Origin: Streptomyces sp. NRRL S-337
GTDB taxonomy: Bacteria > Actinomycetota > Actinomycetes > Streptomycetales > Streptomycetaceae
Assembly: GCF_000720175.1 (NCBI RefSeq)
Contig: NZ_JOIX01000031.1
Location: 30,757-94,756 of the forward strand
Direction of reading: 5' to 3'
Length of the DNA: 64,000 nt
The notes beneath the pieces were generated by a model that was given only the letters and a program-made list of their open reading frames with translations, did not search any database and was not told the origin of the DNA. The position numbers and the translations under genes are program-made. Position 1 is the first letter of the stretch; each line of letters starts with the position of its first letter. Positions 37,177 to 45,861 of this stretch are shown one piece after another.

Positions 37177-37497
37177 ATGGCGTGGGTCCTGCTCGTGGTC
37201 GCCGGTCTGCTGGAGGTCGGCTGGTCGATCGGGATGAAGTTCACCGAGGGGTTCACCCGGCTGTGGCCGAGCGTGTTCACCGGCGGGGGCATCGTCGTCA
37301 GCATGATGCTGCTGTCGTACGCGGCCCGGACCCTGCCGATCGGTACCGCCTACGGCGTGTGGGTCGGTATCGGGGCGGCCGGTGCCGCGGTGGTCGGGAT
37401 GGTGGTGCTCGATGAGCCCGCCACGGCGGCCCGGATCTTCTTCATCTGTCTGCTGCTGGTGGCCGTGGTCGGCCTGAAGGCGACGTCCGGCCACTGA
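37177..37497 (+). CDS. sugE: Guanidinium exporter (SMR family)
   Basis: 106-aa, four-helix small multidrug resistance protein of the Gdx/SugE branch. It starts MAWVLLVVAGLLEVGWSIGMKFTEGF with the conserved Glu in helix 1. YAARTLPIGTAYGVWVGIGAAGAAVVG fits the SugE signature, and LDEPATAARIFFI follows. It functions as an antiparallel dimer exchanging guanidinium for protons. GGAGG lies 8 bp before the ATG, downstream of the riboswitch, which supports this substrate. Confidence 0.95.
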   Translation: MAWVLLVVAGLLEVGWSIGMKFTEGFTRLWPSVFTGGGIVVSMMLLSYAARTLPIGTAYGVWVGIGAAGAAVVGMVVLDEPATAARIFFICLLLVAVVGLKATSGH

Positions 37498-37521
37498 CCC
37501 CCGGCCGGTTCCCGGCGTGTG

Positions 37522-39723
37522 TCACATGCCCCATCGGGCGCGCAGCCGCCGGCTCAGCGCGTCGCCGTCCGGGCCGGCGGTGGGGAAGTCCTGCGTGGGC
37601 TCGGTCGTCGGCGGGGTCGGGGTCGGGAAGGTGGGGGAGGGCGGCCCGGTGGTCGGCGGGGTCGGCGGGGCGGTGGTCGGGGTGGGCCGCGTCGGGGAGG
37701 CGGACGGCTCGGGTGAGGGCGGCGCGGAGTCGCTGGGGGACGCCGATTCGCTGTCGGACGGTTCCACCGACGGTGCGGGCTCGGCGCCGTCCGCGAGCTG
37801 GAGGTCGAAGTCGTGAACGGGGCGGCCGCGCAGGGCGGCCGCGGTGTAGTCGGCCCAGATCTGGGCGGGGAAGTCCCCGCCGTTGACCCGGTCCAGGCCC
37901 GCGGCGCCGTACAGCGGCTCCTGGGCGGCGGTCTCCGGGTGCTGGCCGAGGACGGCGACGACGGTGGCCAGCTCGGGGGTGTAGCCGGCGAACCAGGCCG
38001 CCTTGTCCTGCTCGGCGGTGCCGGTCTTGCCGGCGGCGGGCCGCCCGGCGGCCTGGGCGGCGGTGCCGGTGCCGCCGTCGACGACGCTGCGCAGGACGGA
38101 GGTGGTGGTGTCGGCGGCCTCGCGGGGGATCGCCGTGGTCGTCTCGCGGTCGGGCAGGTCGATCTCCTCGTCGCCCTTGGTGATCTTGTTGATGAGGGTG
38201 TAGGGGCGGCGTTCGCCGTGCCGGGCGAGGGTGGTGTAGGCCTGGGTCATGTCCAGGACGCTGGGGGTGGCGGTGCCCAGGGCGATCGCGCCGCGGGAGG
38301 CGGCGAGGCCGGGGGCGTCGGCGGGGATGCCCAGGTCGACGGCGGTGTCCTTGACCTTGTCCGGGCCGACGTCGATGCCCATCTGGGCGTAGACGGCGTT
38401 GACGGACTTGTCGGTGGCCTCGGAGACGGTGATCGGCCCGTAGGAGCGGTCGTCCTCGTTGGCGGGCGCGAATCCGGTGGCGTGGCCGTGGTCGACGGTC
38501 ATCCGTTTGTTGTCGCCGTCGTAGACGGTGTTCGGGGTGATGGGGTCGCCGTCCTGGGTGGTGGCGTGGTGCTGCAAGGCGGAGGCGAAGACGAGCGGCT
38601 TGAAGGTGGAGCCGACCTGGTAGTCGCGGCGGGTGGCGCTGTTGACGTACTGCCTGGCGTAGTCGATGCCGCCGTACAGGGCGACGACCCGGCCGGTGCG
38701 GACGTCGATGGAGGCGCCGCCGGCGCGGACGTAGCCGTCGGTGGTGCGGGAGTCGTCGAGCCGGTCCATCAGGCGGGTGTCGACCGCGTGCACGAAGGCG
38801 TTCTGGCGCCGTCGGTTGAGGGTGGTGGTGATGCGGTAGCCGCCGGCGCGCAGGGTGTCCTCGTCGAGGATGTGGTGGTCGGTGAGGTAGTCCTTGACCG
38901 CTTCGACGAGGTAGCCGCGCTGGCCGGTCAGTCCGGGCGAGGTGCGGGCGGGCCGGGGCACCGGGAAGCGCATCGCGGCGCGTGCGCCGGGGCTGAGCCA
39001 CTTCTGCGTGACCATGCCGTCCAGGACGTAGTTCCAGCGGGCCAGGGCGCGCGGGGTGTTGGCGGGGTGGGCGGTGACGTCGTAGACGCTGGGGGCGTTC
39101 AGGAGCGCCGCGAGGTAGGCGCCCTGGGCGGTGGTCAGGTCGACCGAGTCGATGCCGTAGTAGGCCCGGGCCGCGGCCTGGATGCCGTAGGCGTTGCGGC
39201 CGTAGTAGCTGGAGTTGAGGTAGCCCTCGAGGATGTTGTCCTTGCTGACCCGGCGGTCCAGCTTGACGGCGATGAAGAACTCCTTGGCCTTGCGGGTGAG
39301 GGTCTGTTCCTGACCGAGGTAGTAGTTCTTGACGTACTGCTGGGTGATGGTGGAGCCGGACTGCTTGCCCTTGCCGGTGAGGGTGTTCCAGGCGGCCCGC
39401 AGCATGGCGGCCGGGTCGACGGCGGACTCGGAGTAGAAGTCGCGGTCCTCGGCGGCGAGCACGGCCTGCTGGACGGACTTGGGCACCTGGCCGAGCGTCA
39501 CGTTCTGCCGGTTGACGTCACCGTCGCGGGCCAGTTCGGAGCCGTCGGAGTAGAGGTAGACGTTGTTCTGGGCCTTGGCGGCGCTGTTGGCGGGCGGGAT
39601 GTCGACGAGCAGGTAGCCGGCGATCAGCGCGCCGATGACGAGCAGCGAGAACCCCAGCACGGTGCCGAGCACCGTGCGCCAGCTGGGCAGCGCCCGCCGC
39701 CAGACTGTGCGATGTCCGCTCAT
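37522..39723 (-). CDS. Class A penicillin-binding protein
   Basis: 733-aa bifunctional murein synthase. After a TM anchor (VLGFSLLVIGALIAGYLLV), the GT51 glycosyltransferase domain has catalytic Glu92 in EDRDFYSE and GSTITQQYVKN (123-). The transpeptidase has Ser372-x-x-Lys (GSTFKPL), SVN (Ser440) and KTGTAEQ (Lys566). The C-terminal ~90 residues are a Ser/Pro/Thr-rich extracytoplasmic tail. The ATG is divergent from the ABC-2 operon. Which of the Streptomyces paralogues it is cannot be stated. Confidence 0.95.
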   Translation of the reverse strand: MSGHRTVWRRALPSWRTVLGTVLGFSLLVIGALIAGYLLVDIPPANSAAKAQNNVYLYSDGSELARDGDVNRQNVTLGQVPKSVQQAVLAAEDRDFYSESAVDPAAMLRAAWNTLTGKGKQSGSTITQQYVKNYYLGQEQTLTRKAKEFFIAVKLDRRVSKDNILEGYLNSSYYGRNAYGIQAAARAYYGIDSVDLTTAQGAYLAALLNAPSVYDVTAHPANTPRALARWNYVLDGMVTQKWLSPGARAAMRFPVPRPARTSPGLTGQRGYLVEAVKDYLTDHHILDEDTLRAGGYRITTTLNRRRQNAFVHAVDTRLMDRLDDSRTTDGYVRAGGASIDVRTGRVVALYGGIDYARQYVNSATRRDYQVGSTFKPLVFASALQHHATTQDGDPITPNTVYDGDNKRMTVDHGHATGFAPANEDDRSYGPITVSEATDKSVNAVYAQMGIDVGPDKVKDTAVDLGIPADAPGLAASRGAIALGTATPSVLDMTQAYTTLARHGERRPYTLINKITKGDEEIDLPDRETTTAIPREAADTTTSVLRSVVDGGTGTAAQAAGRPAAGKTGTAEQDKAAWFAGYTPELATVVAVLGQHPETAAQEPLYGAAGLDRVNGGDFPAQIWADYTAAALRGRPVHDFDLQLADGAEPAPSVEPSDSESASPSDSAPPSPEPSASPTRPTPTTAPPTPPTTGPPSPTFPTPTPPTTEPTQDFPTAGPDGDALSRRLRARWGM

Positions 39724-40031
39724 GTCGGTATGGACTCCTCGGCCTCCGCCGGAGGTTGTACCGCGGCGGAACGGTCTCGTGTCGGGGGATGTGCACCGTA
39801 CGCCGGAAAAGCACCTGTTGCCCGTGGGGAAACTTTCGCATCATGCGTCCCGTTCAGCGGGGGTGGCACGCACCCGGTCCTGCCACCGGACCGGCCGAAT
39901 GGCGCCCATGGCTCACCCGGATGGGTGGTAATTCGATGGTGCCCGCCGGGCCCACGACTTAGGCTCCGGTGCTTTGCCGTCCGGACGGGACGGAATCCGA
40001 ACGGTGACGAGAACGGGCCGGGTGAGCGTGC
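39724..40031. other. Divergent promoter region, PBP and ABC-2 operon
   Basis: 308 bp. It includes the palindrome CCTCCGCCGGAGG near 39740, close to the PBP start, and an AT-richer patch (GGTGGTAATTCGATGG) near 39930. No gene seen. Confidence 0.4.
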
Positions 40032-40829
40032 GTGTGGTGCGTGGCGGTGGCGGCCGGCAGCTTCCGGCGGTACGCCACCTATCGGGTCGCGACGGCGGCC
40101 GGGGTGTTCACCAACACCGTCTTCGGCTTCATCGTGGCGTACACCTTCGTCGCCCTGTGGGCCGAGCGGCCGCATCTGGGCGGCTACGGCCAGGCGCAGG
40201 CGCTGACCTTCGTGTGGACCGCGCAGGCGCTGCTGGCGGCGGCGGCACTGATGGGCGGCGGCGGCCTGGAGGAGCTGCAGGAGCGGATCCGCACCGGCGA
40301 CGTCGCGGTGGACCTGTACCGGCCGGCGGACCTGCAGCTGTGGTGGCTGGCCGCGGACCTGGGCCGGGCCGGGATGCAGCTGATCGGCCGCGGGGTGGTG
40401 CCGATGGCGGTGGGCGCGCTGGTCTTCCCGCTGGCGCTGCCCGGGGACGTGCTGACCTGGGGCTGGTTCCTGCTGTCGGTGCTGCTGGGGATCGTGGTCT
40501 CCTTCGGGCTGCGCTATCTGGTGGCGCTGGCGTCGTTCTGGCTGCTGGACGGCTCGGGACTGTCAATGATCAGCGGGCTGGCCTGCCTGTTCTTCTCCGG
40601 GATGCTGCTGCCGCTGCGGGTCTTCCCCGGCGGTTTCGGGGAGGTGGTCCAGCTGCTGCCGTGGGCGGCGATCCTGCAGGTTCCGGCCGATGTGCTGATC
40701 GGCGTGCGCACCGGCGGCGCGCTGCTGCGCGGGCTGGTGTTCCAGGCGGCGTGGGGCGCGGCGCTGCTGGCGCTGGGCCGGCTGGTGCAGTCCGCGGCGA
40801 CCCGCCGGGTGGTGGTGCACGGTGGCTGA
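40032..40829 (+). CDS. ABC-2 type exporter permease, first subunit
   Basis: 265 aa, six hydrophobic segments, beginning (GTG) WCVAVAAGSFRRYATYRVATAAGVFTNTVFGFIVAYTFVALW. It matches the permeases of the actinobacterial daunorubicin-type/DUF990 exporters. LEELQERIRTGDVAVDLYRPADLQLWWLA is a conserved cytoplasmic loop. It overlaps the second permease by 8 bp. Substrate unknown. Confidence 0.85.
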   Translation: MWCVAVAAGSFRRYATYRVATAAGVFTNTVFGFIVAYTFVALWAERPHLGGYGQAQALTFVWTAQALLAAAALMGGGGLEELQERIRTGDVAVDLYRPADLQLWWLAADLGRAGMQLIGRGVVPMAVGALVFPLALPGDVLTWGWFLLSVLLGIVVSFGLRYLVALASFWLLDGSGLSMISGLACLFFSGMLLPLRVFPGGFGEVVQLLPWAAILQVPADVLIGVRTGGALLRGLVFQAAWGAALLALGRLVQSAATRRVVVHGG

Positions 40830-41676
40830 TCACGACAGGTGGCCCGCGGTCCGGGAGGGGTGGCGCACGGCCGCGGCCCAGGGGCTGTACGCCTACGGGC
40901 TGATCGTGCGGATGTGGGTGCGCTCGACCCTCGCCTACCGGGCCTCGTTCGTGATGATGGCGGTCGGCAACTTCGCCGCCTGCGCACTCGACTTCGTCGC
41001 GATCCTGCTGATGTTCTCGCAGATCGACGCGCTCGGCGGCTTCACGCTGCCCGAAGTGGCCTTCCTGTACGGCACGTCCGGGCTGTCGCTGGGCCTCGCC
41101 GACCTGCTGCTGGGCAGCATGGACCGGCTGGGCCGGCGGGTCCGCGACGGCACCCTCGACGTCCTGCTGCTGCGCCCCGCCCCGGTGTTCGCCCAGGTCG
41201 CCGCCGACCGGTTCGCGCTGCGCCGGCTGGGCCGGATCTCCCAGGCGCTGCTGGTGCTGGGCTGGTCGGTGACCCGGCTCGACGTGGACTGGACGGCGGG
41301 GAGGCTGCTGCTGGTGGTGCTGATGACCGTCTGCGGCACGGCCATCTTCGGGGCGGTCTTCACCACCGGCGCCGCCTTCCAGTTCTGGGCGCAGGACGCG
41401 GCCGAGGTGCAGAACTCCTTCACCTACGGCGGCAACGCCCTGCTGCAGTACCCGCCGACGGTGTTCGCCAAGGACCTGGTGCGCGGCGTCACCTTCGTCG
41501 TCCCGCTGGCCTTCGTCAACTGGCTGCCCGCACTGCGGCTGCTGGGCCGCCCCGACCCGCTCGGCCTGCCCGGCTGGGTGGACTTCCTCGGCCCCGCCGT
41601 GGCCGCCCTGATGTGCGCCGGCGCGGCGCTGGCCTGGCGGTACGGCCTGCGCGGCTACCGCAGCACCGGAAGCTGA
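40822..41676 (+). CDS. ABC-2 type exporter permease, second subunit
   Basis: 284 aa, six hydrophobic segments. GLYAYGLIVRMWVRSTLAYRASFVMMAVGNF and LGRRVRDGTLDVLLLRPAPVFAQVAADRFALRRLGR resemble the partner permease's loop, so the two form a heterodimeric channel. GTG start inside the preceding gene. The ATPase follows 55 bp later. Confidence 0.86.
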   Translation: MADHDRWPAVREGWRTAAAQGLYAYGLIVRMWVRSTLAYRASFVMMAVGNFAACALDFVAILLMFSQIDALGGFTLPEVAFLYGTSGLSLGLADLLLGSMDRLGRRVRDGTLDVLLLRPAPVFAQVAADRFALRRLGRISQALLVLGWSVTRLDVDWTAGRLLLVVLMTVCGTAIFGAVFTTGAAFQFWAQDAAEVQNSFTYGGNALLQYPPTVFAKDLVRGVTFVVPLAFVNWLPALRLLGRPDPLGLPGWVDFLGPAVAALMCAGAALAWRYGLRGYRSTGS

Positions 41677-41731
41677 CGGGCCGTCGGCACAGGTCCCGTA
41701 CGACGCCCGACTCCCCGAAAGGAAGCACAGG

Positions 41732-42763
41732 ATGACGGACTCCGACGGCACCGGCCCGGAGCCACTGATCGACGTCCGCGGCATCGAGAAGGTCTTCTCG
41801 GTACGGCGCAAGGCGGGCCGGCTGCGCCGGGTGCGCGAGGAGGTGCGGGCCGTCGACGGCATCACCTTCCAGGTGCCGCGCGGCGAGATGGTCGGCTACA
41901 TCGGGCCGAACGGTGCGGGCAAGTCCACCACCATCAAGATGCTGACCGGCATCCTGGTGCCCAGCGGCGGCCGGCTGCGGATCGCCGGGATCGACCCCGC
42001 GCGCGAACGGACCCGGCTCGCCCGCCGGATCGGCGTGGTCTTCGGCCAGCGCACCACCCTGTGGTGGGACCTGCCCCTCGCGGACTCCTACGAGCTGGTG
42101 CGCCGGATGTACCGGATCCCCGACGCCGTCTACCGCGCCAACCTGGAGCGCTGCGTCGAACTCCTCGACCTGGCCCCGCTGCTGGCCGTCCCCGTACGGC
42201 AGCTCTCCCTCGGGCAGCGGATGCGCGGCGACATCGCGGCGGCCCTGCTGCACGACCCGGAGGTGCTCTACCTCGACGAGCCCACCATCGGGCTCGACGT
42301 CGTCAGCAAGGCGAAGGTGCGGGAGTTCGTCCGCGAGGTGAACGCCGACCGGGGCACCACGGTCCTGCTCACCACCCACGACCTGACCGACATCGAGCAA
42401 CTGTGCCGCCGGGTGATGGTCATCGACCACGGCCGGCTGGTCTACGACGGCGCACTGGACGGGCTGCGCGCGGCGGCCGACGGCGAACGCACCCTCGTGG
42501 TCGACCTGGAACGCGAACTGCCGCCCATCGAGGGCGTTCCCGGTGCCCGTACGGTCCGGGTGGAGGGCCCCCGGCAGTGGCTGGTGTTCCCGGCGGCACA
42601 GAGCGCCGCGCCGCTGGTCACCGCGGTCGCCGAACGCTATCCGCTGGTGGACCTGTCGCTGCGCGAGCCGGACGTCGAGTCACTGATCGCCGAGCTGTAC
42701 GCCCGCGGCGCGACCCGCGCGGAGCCCGGCCGCACCCCGGACGGCCAGCGCGCCCCGGCCTAG
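41732..42763 (+). CDS. ABC-2 exporter ATP-binding protein
   Basis: 343 aa. Walker A GPNGAGKSTT, a Q-loop at VFGQRTTLWWDLPLADS (typical of the DUF990-exporter ATPases), signature LSLGQRMRGD, Walker B VLYLDEPTIGLD and switch TTHDL. A C-terminal extension of ~90 residues probably contacts the permeases. AAAGGAAG precedes the ATG. Together with the two permeases it makes a complete exporter. Confidence 0.92.
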   Translation: MTDSDGTGPEPLIDVRGIEKVFSVRRKAGRLRRVREEVRAVDGITFQVPRGEMVGYIGPNGAGKSTTIKMLTGILVPSGGRLRIAGIDPARERTRLARRIGVVFGQRTTLWWDLPLADSYELVRRMYRIPDAVYRANLERCVELLDLAPLLAVPVRQLSLGQRMRGDIAAALLHDPEVLYLDEPTIGLDVVSKAKVREFVREVNADRGTTVLLTTHDLTDIEQLCRRVMVIDHGRLVYDGALDGLRAAADGERTLVVDLERELPPIEGVPGARTVRVEGPRQWLVFPAAQSAAPLVTAVAERYPLVDLSLREPDVESLIAELYARGATRAEPGRTPDGQRAPA

Positions 42764-42830
42764 GCAGGAAGGCGCGACCGGAGGGACACACACCGGCCCG
42801 CCGCCCGCCGTTGCCCCATACGCTGTCCGT

Positions 42831-43553
42831 ATGACTGACGACCTCCCGGCGCCGCGGGCCTCCGCCGCCGAGTTGCGTGCCTCCGACGCCGACCGCGACC
42901 GGGTCGCCGAGATCCTGCGGGACGCCCTCGCGGAGGGGCGGCTGGAGATGGCGGAGTTCGACGAACGGCTGGAAGCGGCCTATCTGGCCCGCACCTACGG
43001 GGAGTTGGCGCCGCTCACCGCCGACCTGCCGGCCACGACGGCACCCGCCCCGGCAGCGGCGGCCCCCGTGTCGCTGCACAAGGACACCGCCGCGGTGGGC
43101 TCCTGGGCCGGCCGGATCGCCGGCGACGCCCGCGGCTCGACGACGGGCCTGGCGGTCCTGGGCGGCTTCCAGCGCAAGGGCCGTTGGACGATCGGCCGCC
43201 GCTTCACCGCGGTCTGCTGCATGGGCGGCGGCGAGATCGACCTGCGCGAGGCCGACTTCGCCGCGTCGGAGGTCGTGATCGACTGCTGGGCCTTCATGGG
43301 CGGCGTGAACGTCATCGTCCCGCCGGGTGTCGAGGTCGACGTACGGGGACTGGGCATCATGGGCGGCTTCGACTCCCACGAGGACGGCGTCCCCGGCGAC
43401 CCCGGCGCACCGCGGGTGATCGTCCGGGGCCTGGCACTGATGGGCGGCGTCGGCGTCGAACGCAAACTGCCCACCTCCGAAAAGCGCCGCCTGAAGGAGG
43501 AACGCCGCCGCCTGAAGGCCGAGGAACGCGCCCGCGGCAAGGAACTGGACTGA
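42831..43553 (+). CDS. DUF1707 / LiaF-like envelope-response protein
   Basis: 240 aa. The N-terminal DUF1707 helix pair (LRASDADRDRVAEILRDALAEGRLEMAEFDERLEAAYLARTYGELAPL) is followed by a linker. A C-terminal beta-rich LiaF-like half comes next (VLGGFQRKGRWTIG, FTAVCCMGGGEIDLREADF, VIDCWAFMGGVNVIVPPGVEVD, GIMGGF). No TM segment is present. The basic C-terminal helix (SEKRRLKEERRRLKAEERARGKELD) is unusual. LiaF-like domains restrain cell-envelope stress kinases in Firmicutes; here the role is unknown. Confidence 0.88.
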   Translation: MTDDLPAPRASAAELRASDADRDRVAEILRDALAEGRLEMAEFDERLEAAYLARTYGELAPLTADLPATTAPAPAAAAPVSLHKDTAAVGSWAGRIAGDARGSTTGLAVLGGFQRKGRWTIGRRFTAVCCMGGGEIDLREADFAASEVVIDCWAFMGGVNVIVPPGVEVDVRGLGIMGGFDSHEDGVPGDPGAPRVIVRGLALMGGVGVERKLPTSEKRRLKEERRRLKAEERARGKELD

Positions 43554-43566
43554 CCGCCGACCGACT

Positions 43567-44151
43567 TCAGGGCCCGCCCGGCCCCTCGTCGCCGTCCGGC
43601 TGCCGGCCCTCGGCCACGCCCCTGCGCCGGCCGAGGAGGAAGGTGACCAGCGCGACGGCCGGGGTCATCACCGTGCCCAGTGCCGTGAGCAGGGTGGGGG
43701 GCCCGCCCGGCGACGGCGGGAGCGCCAGCGCGATGGAGAGCTGCCCGATCGTCACTTGGCCGCCGCCGGCCGAAGGCCGGGGCGACGGGGGCGAGGGCGT
43801 CGCGGACGGGACGGGCCGGGACGGCGACCCGGGGGACTCGGGGGACCCGGGAGGGGACGGCCCTTCTGAGCCCACGGTGGGCGGCGCGGAGGTGGGCGCC
43901 CCGCTCGTACGGGGTGCCGAGGGCGTGGGGGCCGGGGAGACGGTTGCCGGCGGAGTGCCGGGCACCGGCCGCAGCACCACGGGATTGCCGGACTGGTCGT
44001 GGGACGTCAGGACGAGCAGCGGGACCGACAGCAGTGTCCCGATGCCCGCGACGAGGATCGCCAGCACCGTCGCGACCCACCGCACGTCGTGGAGCCGGGA
44101 CCCGGACCGTGTCCTGGCCGGGCGGTCACTTCGCCGCTTCGGTTCCTCCAT
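43567..44151 (-). CDS. Proline-rich two-TM membrane protein
   Basis: 194 aa. One TM near the N-terminus (VATVLAILVAGIGTLLSVPLLVL), then a ~90-residue Ser/Pro/Thr-rich extracytoplasmic linker. A second TM (LLTALGTVMTPAVALVTFLLG) leads into a short charged tail. No recognised domain. Convergent with the LiaF-like gene, 13 bp apart. Confidence 0.7.
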   Translation of the reverse strand: MEEPKRRSDRPARTRSGSRLHDVRWVATVLAILVAGIGTLLSVPLLVLTSHDQSGNPVVLRPVPGTPPATVSPAPTPSAPRTSGAPTSAPPTVGSEGPSPPGSPESPGSPSRPVPSATPSPPSPRPSAGGGQVTIGQLSIALALPPSPGGPPTLLTALGTVMTPAVALVTFLLGRRRGVAEGRQPDGDEGPGGP

Positions 44152-44267
44152 GGGCCTCGCATATCAGGACGAGGACGGGCCGGTGGGGGCGGAACGCGCC
44201 GGAAGGGCGTGGGGCCCGGAGGTAACCACCCGGGCGGCCGAACGGGCCCGCGGCGGTGGGACGGAGG

Positions 44268-45578
44268 TCAGAGCGACGCCGGGGCGGACTGCCGCAGGAG
44301 GTCGAGGTCGACCGTGTGGGCCATGGCGCGGTAGCCCTCGTCGCTCGGATGGAGGTGGTCGCCGGAGTCGTAGACGGGGCGCAGGCGGACCGGGGCGGCG
44401 GGGTCGCGGAGGGCCTTGTCGAAGTCGACGACCTCGTCGTAGACGGTGCCGGAGCGGATGATGCGGTTGACCCGTTCGCGGACCGAGTTCAGCTGGGCGG
44501 AGTAACCGCGGTGTCCGCCGAACGGCGTAAGGGTGGAGCCGGTGACGCGCAGGCCGCGGGCGTGCGCGTCCCGGACGATCTGCCGCATGCCCGCGACGAT
44601 CTTCTGCGGGTCGAGCTGGCGCGGGGACTTGAACAGGTCGTTCAGGCCGATCTCGACGATCACCGCCTTCACGCCGGTGCGGGAGAGCGCGTCGCGGTCG
44701 AGGCGGGACAGCACGCTGGGGCCGTTGTTGGGCGAGAAGCGGCTGCCGTTGACCAGCAGGCGGTTGCCGCTGATGCCCTGGTTGAGGACGCCGTAGCGGG
44801 GCGCGCCGGGCTCGTTGCGCAGCCGGGCGGCCAGGAAGTCCGTCCAGCGGTGGTTGGCGCCGGCCGTGGAGGTGATGCCGTCGGTGATCGAGTCGCCGAT
44901 GGCGACCACCGAGCCCTGCGCCTGGGTACTCCACACGTCGACCCCGGTCAGATAGCGCCAGTAGGGGCTCTGCTCGGTGTAGGCGGCGCCGGTGCCGTCC
45001 TCGGCGCGGTCGCCGCGCGCCAGGTAGGAGGTCTGCCGGGCGTACGGGTGGTAGGTGGCCGGGCCGGAGGGGGAGGGGGAGTACGTGGTGACCAGGAGGT
45101 CCGCGTCGCCGGGGACCTTCAGCCGGGTCGGGTCGCTGGTGACCGCGCCGCCCGCGGGGATGGTCACCGCGGGCTTGCCGCCGAAGGACAGCCGGCGCAT
45201 CGTGCCGTCCGCGGCGGTGGGGTCACTGGGGGCCGCGGCCAGGGCCACCGAGGCGTGGCTGACCACCAGCGGCCGGGTGCCGTAGAGGTTGGAGAGCTGG
45301 ATGCGGACGCCGGAGCCGCCGACGCTGGTGTGCACCACGTTGCGTATCGACATCCCCGCGTAGCCGTCCAGGGTGCCGGGCTCGGCCGCCGCCGCGGCCG
45401 CCGACCAGGTGCCGACCCACTGCCCGGAGACCGCCGGTGCGGCGGGATCGCGCGGCTTGTGCGGGGAGCTGCCCGGGCCGCCGTCCTCGCCGCCGAAGCC
45501 GGCGAATATCGCGACCGAGATCAGCACCACCACTGCCGCCAGGGCGGCGAGCAGGGCGTAACCCACACTTTTCTTCAT
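44268..45578 (-). CDS. Secreted SGNH/GDSL hydrolase
   Basis: 436 aa. An N-terminal anchor or signal (VGYALLAALAAVVVLISVAIFAGF) precedes a beta-domain. Block I is GDSITDG (nucleophile Ser), block II GISGNRLL, block III IGLNDLF and block V DHLHPSDEGY (Asp-His). Related Streptomyces enzymes act as esterases on cell-wall or plant polysaccharide substrates; the substrate is not readable. A GAGACC-type ribosome site precedes the ATG. Confidence 0.92.
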   Translation of the reverse strand: MKKSVGYALLAALAAVVVLISVAIFAGFGGEDGGPGSSPHKPRDPAAPAVSGQWVGTWSAAAAAAEPGTLDGYAGMSIRNVVHTSVGGSGVRIQLSNLYGTRPLVVSHASVALAAAPSDPTAADGTMRRLSFGGKPAVTIPAGGAVTSDPTRLKVPGDADLLVTTYSPSPSGPATYHPYARQTSYLARGDRAEDGTGAAYTEQSPYWRYLTGVDVWSTQAQGSVVAIGDSITDGITSTAGANHRWTDFLAARLRNEPGAPRYGVLNQGISGNRLLVNGSRFSPNNGPSVLSRLDRDALSRTGVKAVIVEIGLNDLFKSPRQLDPQKIVAGMRQIVRDAHARGLRVTGSTLTPFGGHRGYSAQLNSVRERVNRIIRSGTVYDEVVDFDKALRDPAAPVRLRPVYDSGDHLHPSDEGYRAMAHTVDLDLLRQSAPASL

Positions 45579-45861
45579 GCGGGAGGGGTCTCCTGGGGAA
45601 AGCGGAGCTCCAGGCTCCGGGCGGGCAAGGGCAGCGGGCGGGCAGCGGCACCGTTGGCGTCCGGTCGGTCTCCCATGATCCCACGGACCTCCTGGGAGCC
45701 GCCCGGCACCCCGTTCGGTGCCGCCCCCGGCGGGTGCCGGGAACTCGTGGTTGGCTCCAGGAGTAGGTCACAGTGGGACATACGGCCGGACCGGTGGCCG
45801 GACCCGCGGCGCAGCATAGGCCGTGGGAGTGGTGGGGGGCACGGTGGGAGCGGTGGAGCGG

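Noticed and set aside
37813..40206. Long plus-strand open frame opposite the penicillin-binding protein
   Set aside because: Encodes repetitive Gly/Val/Asp/Ala sequence; the minus strand has all PBP active-site motifs.
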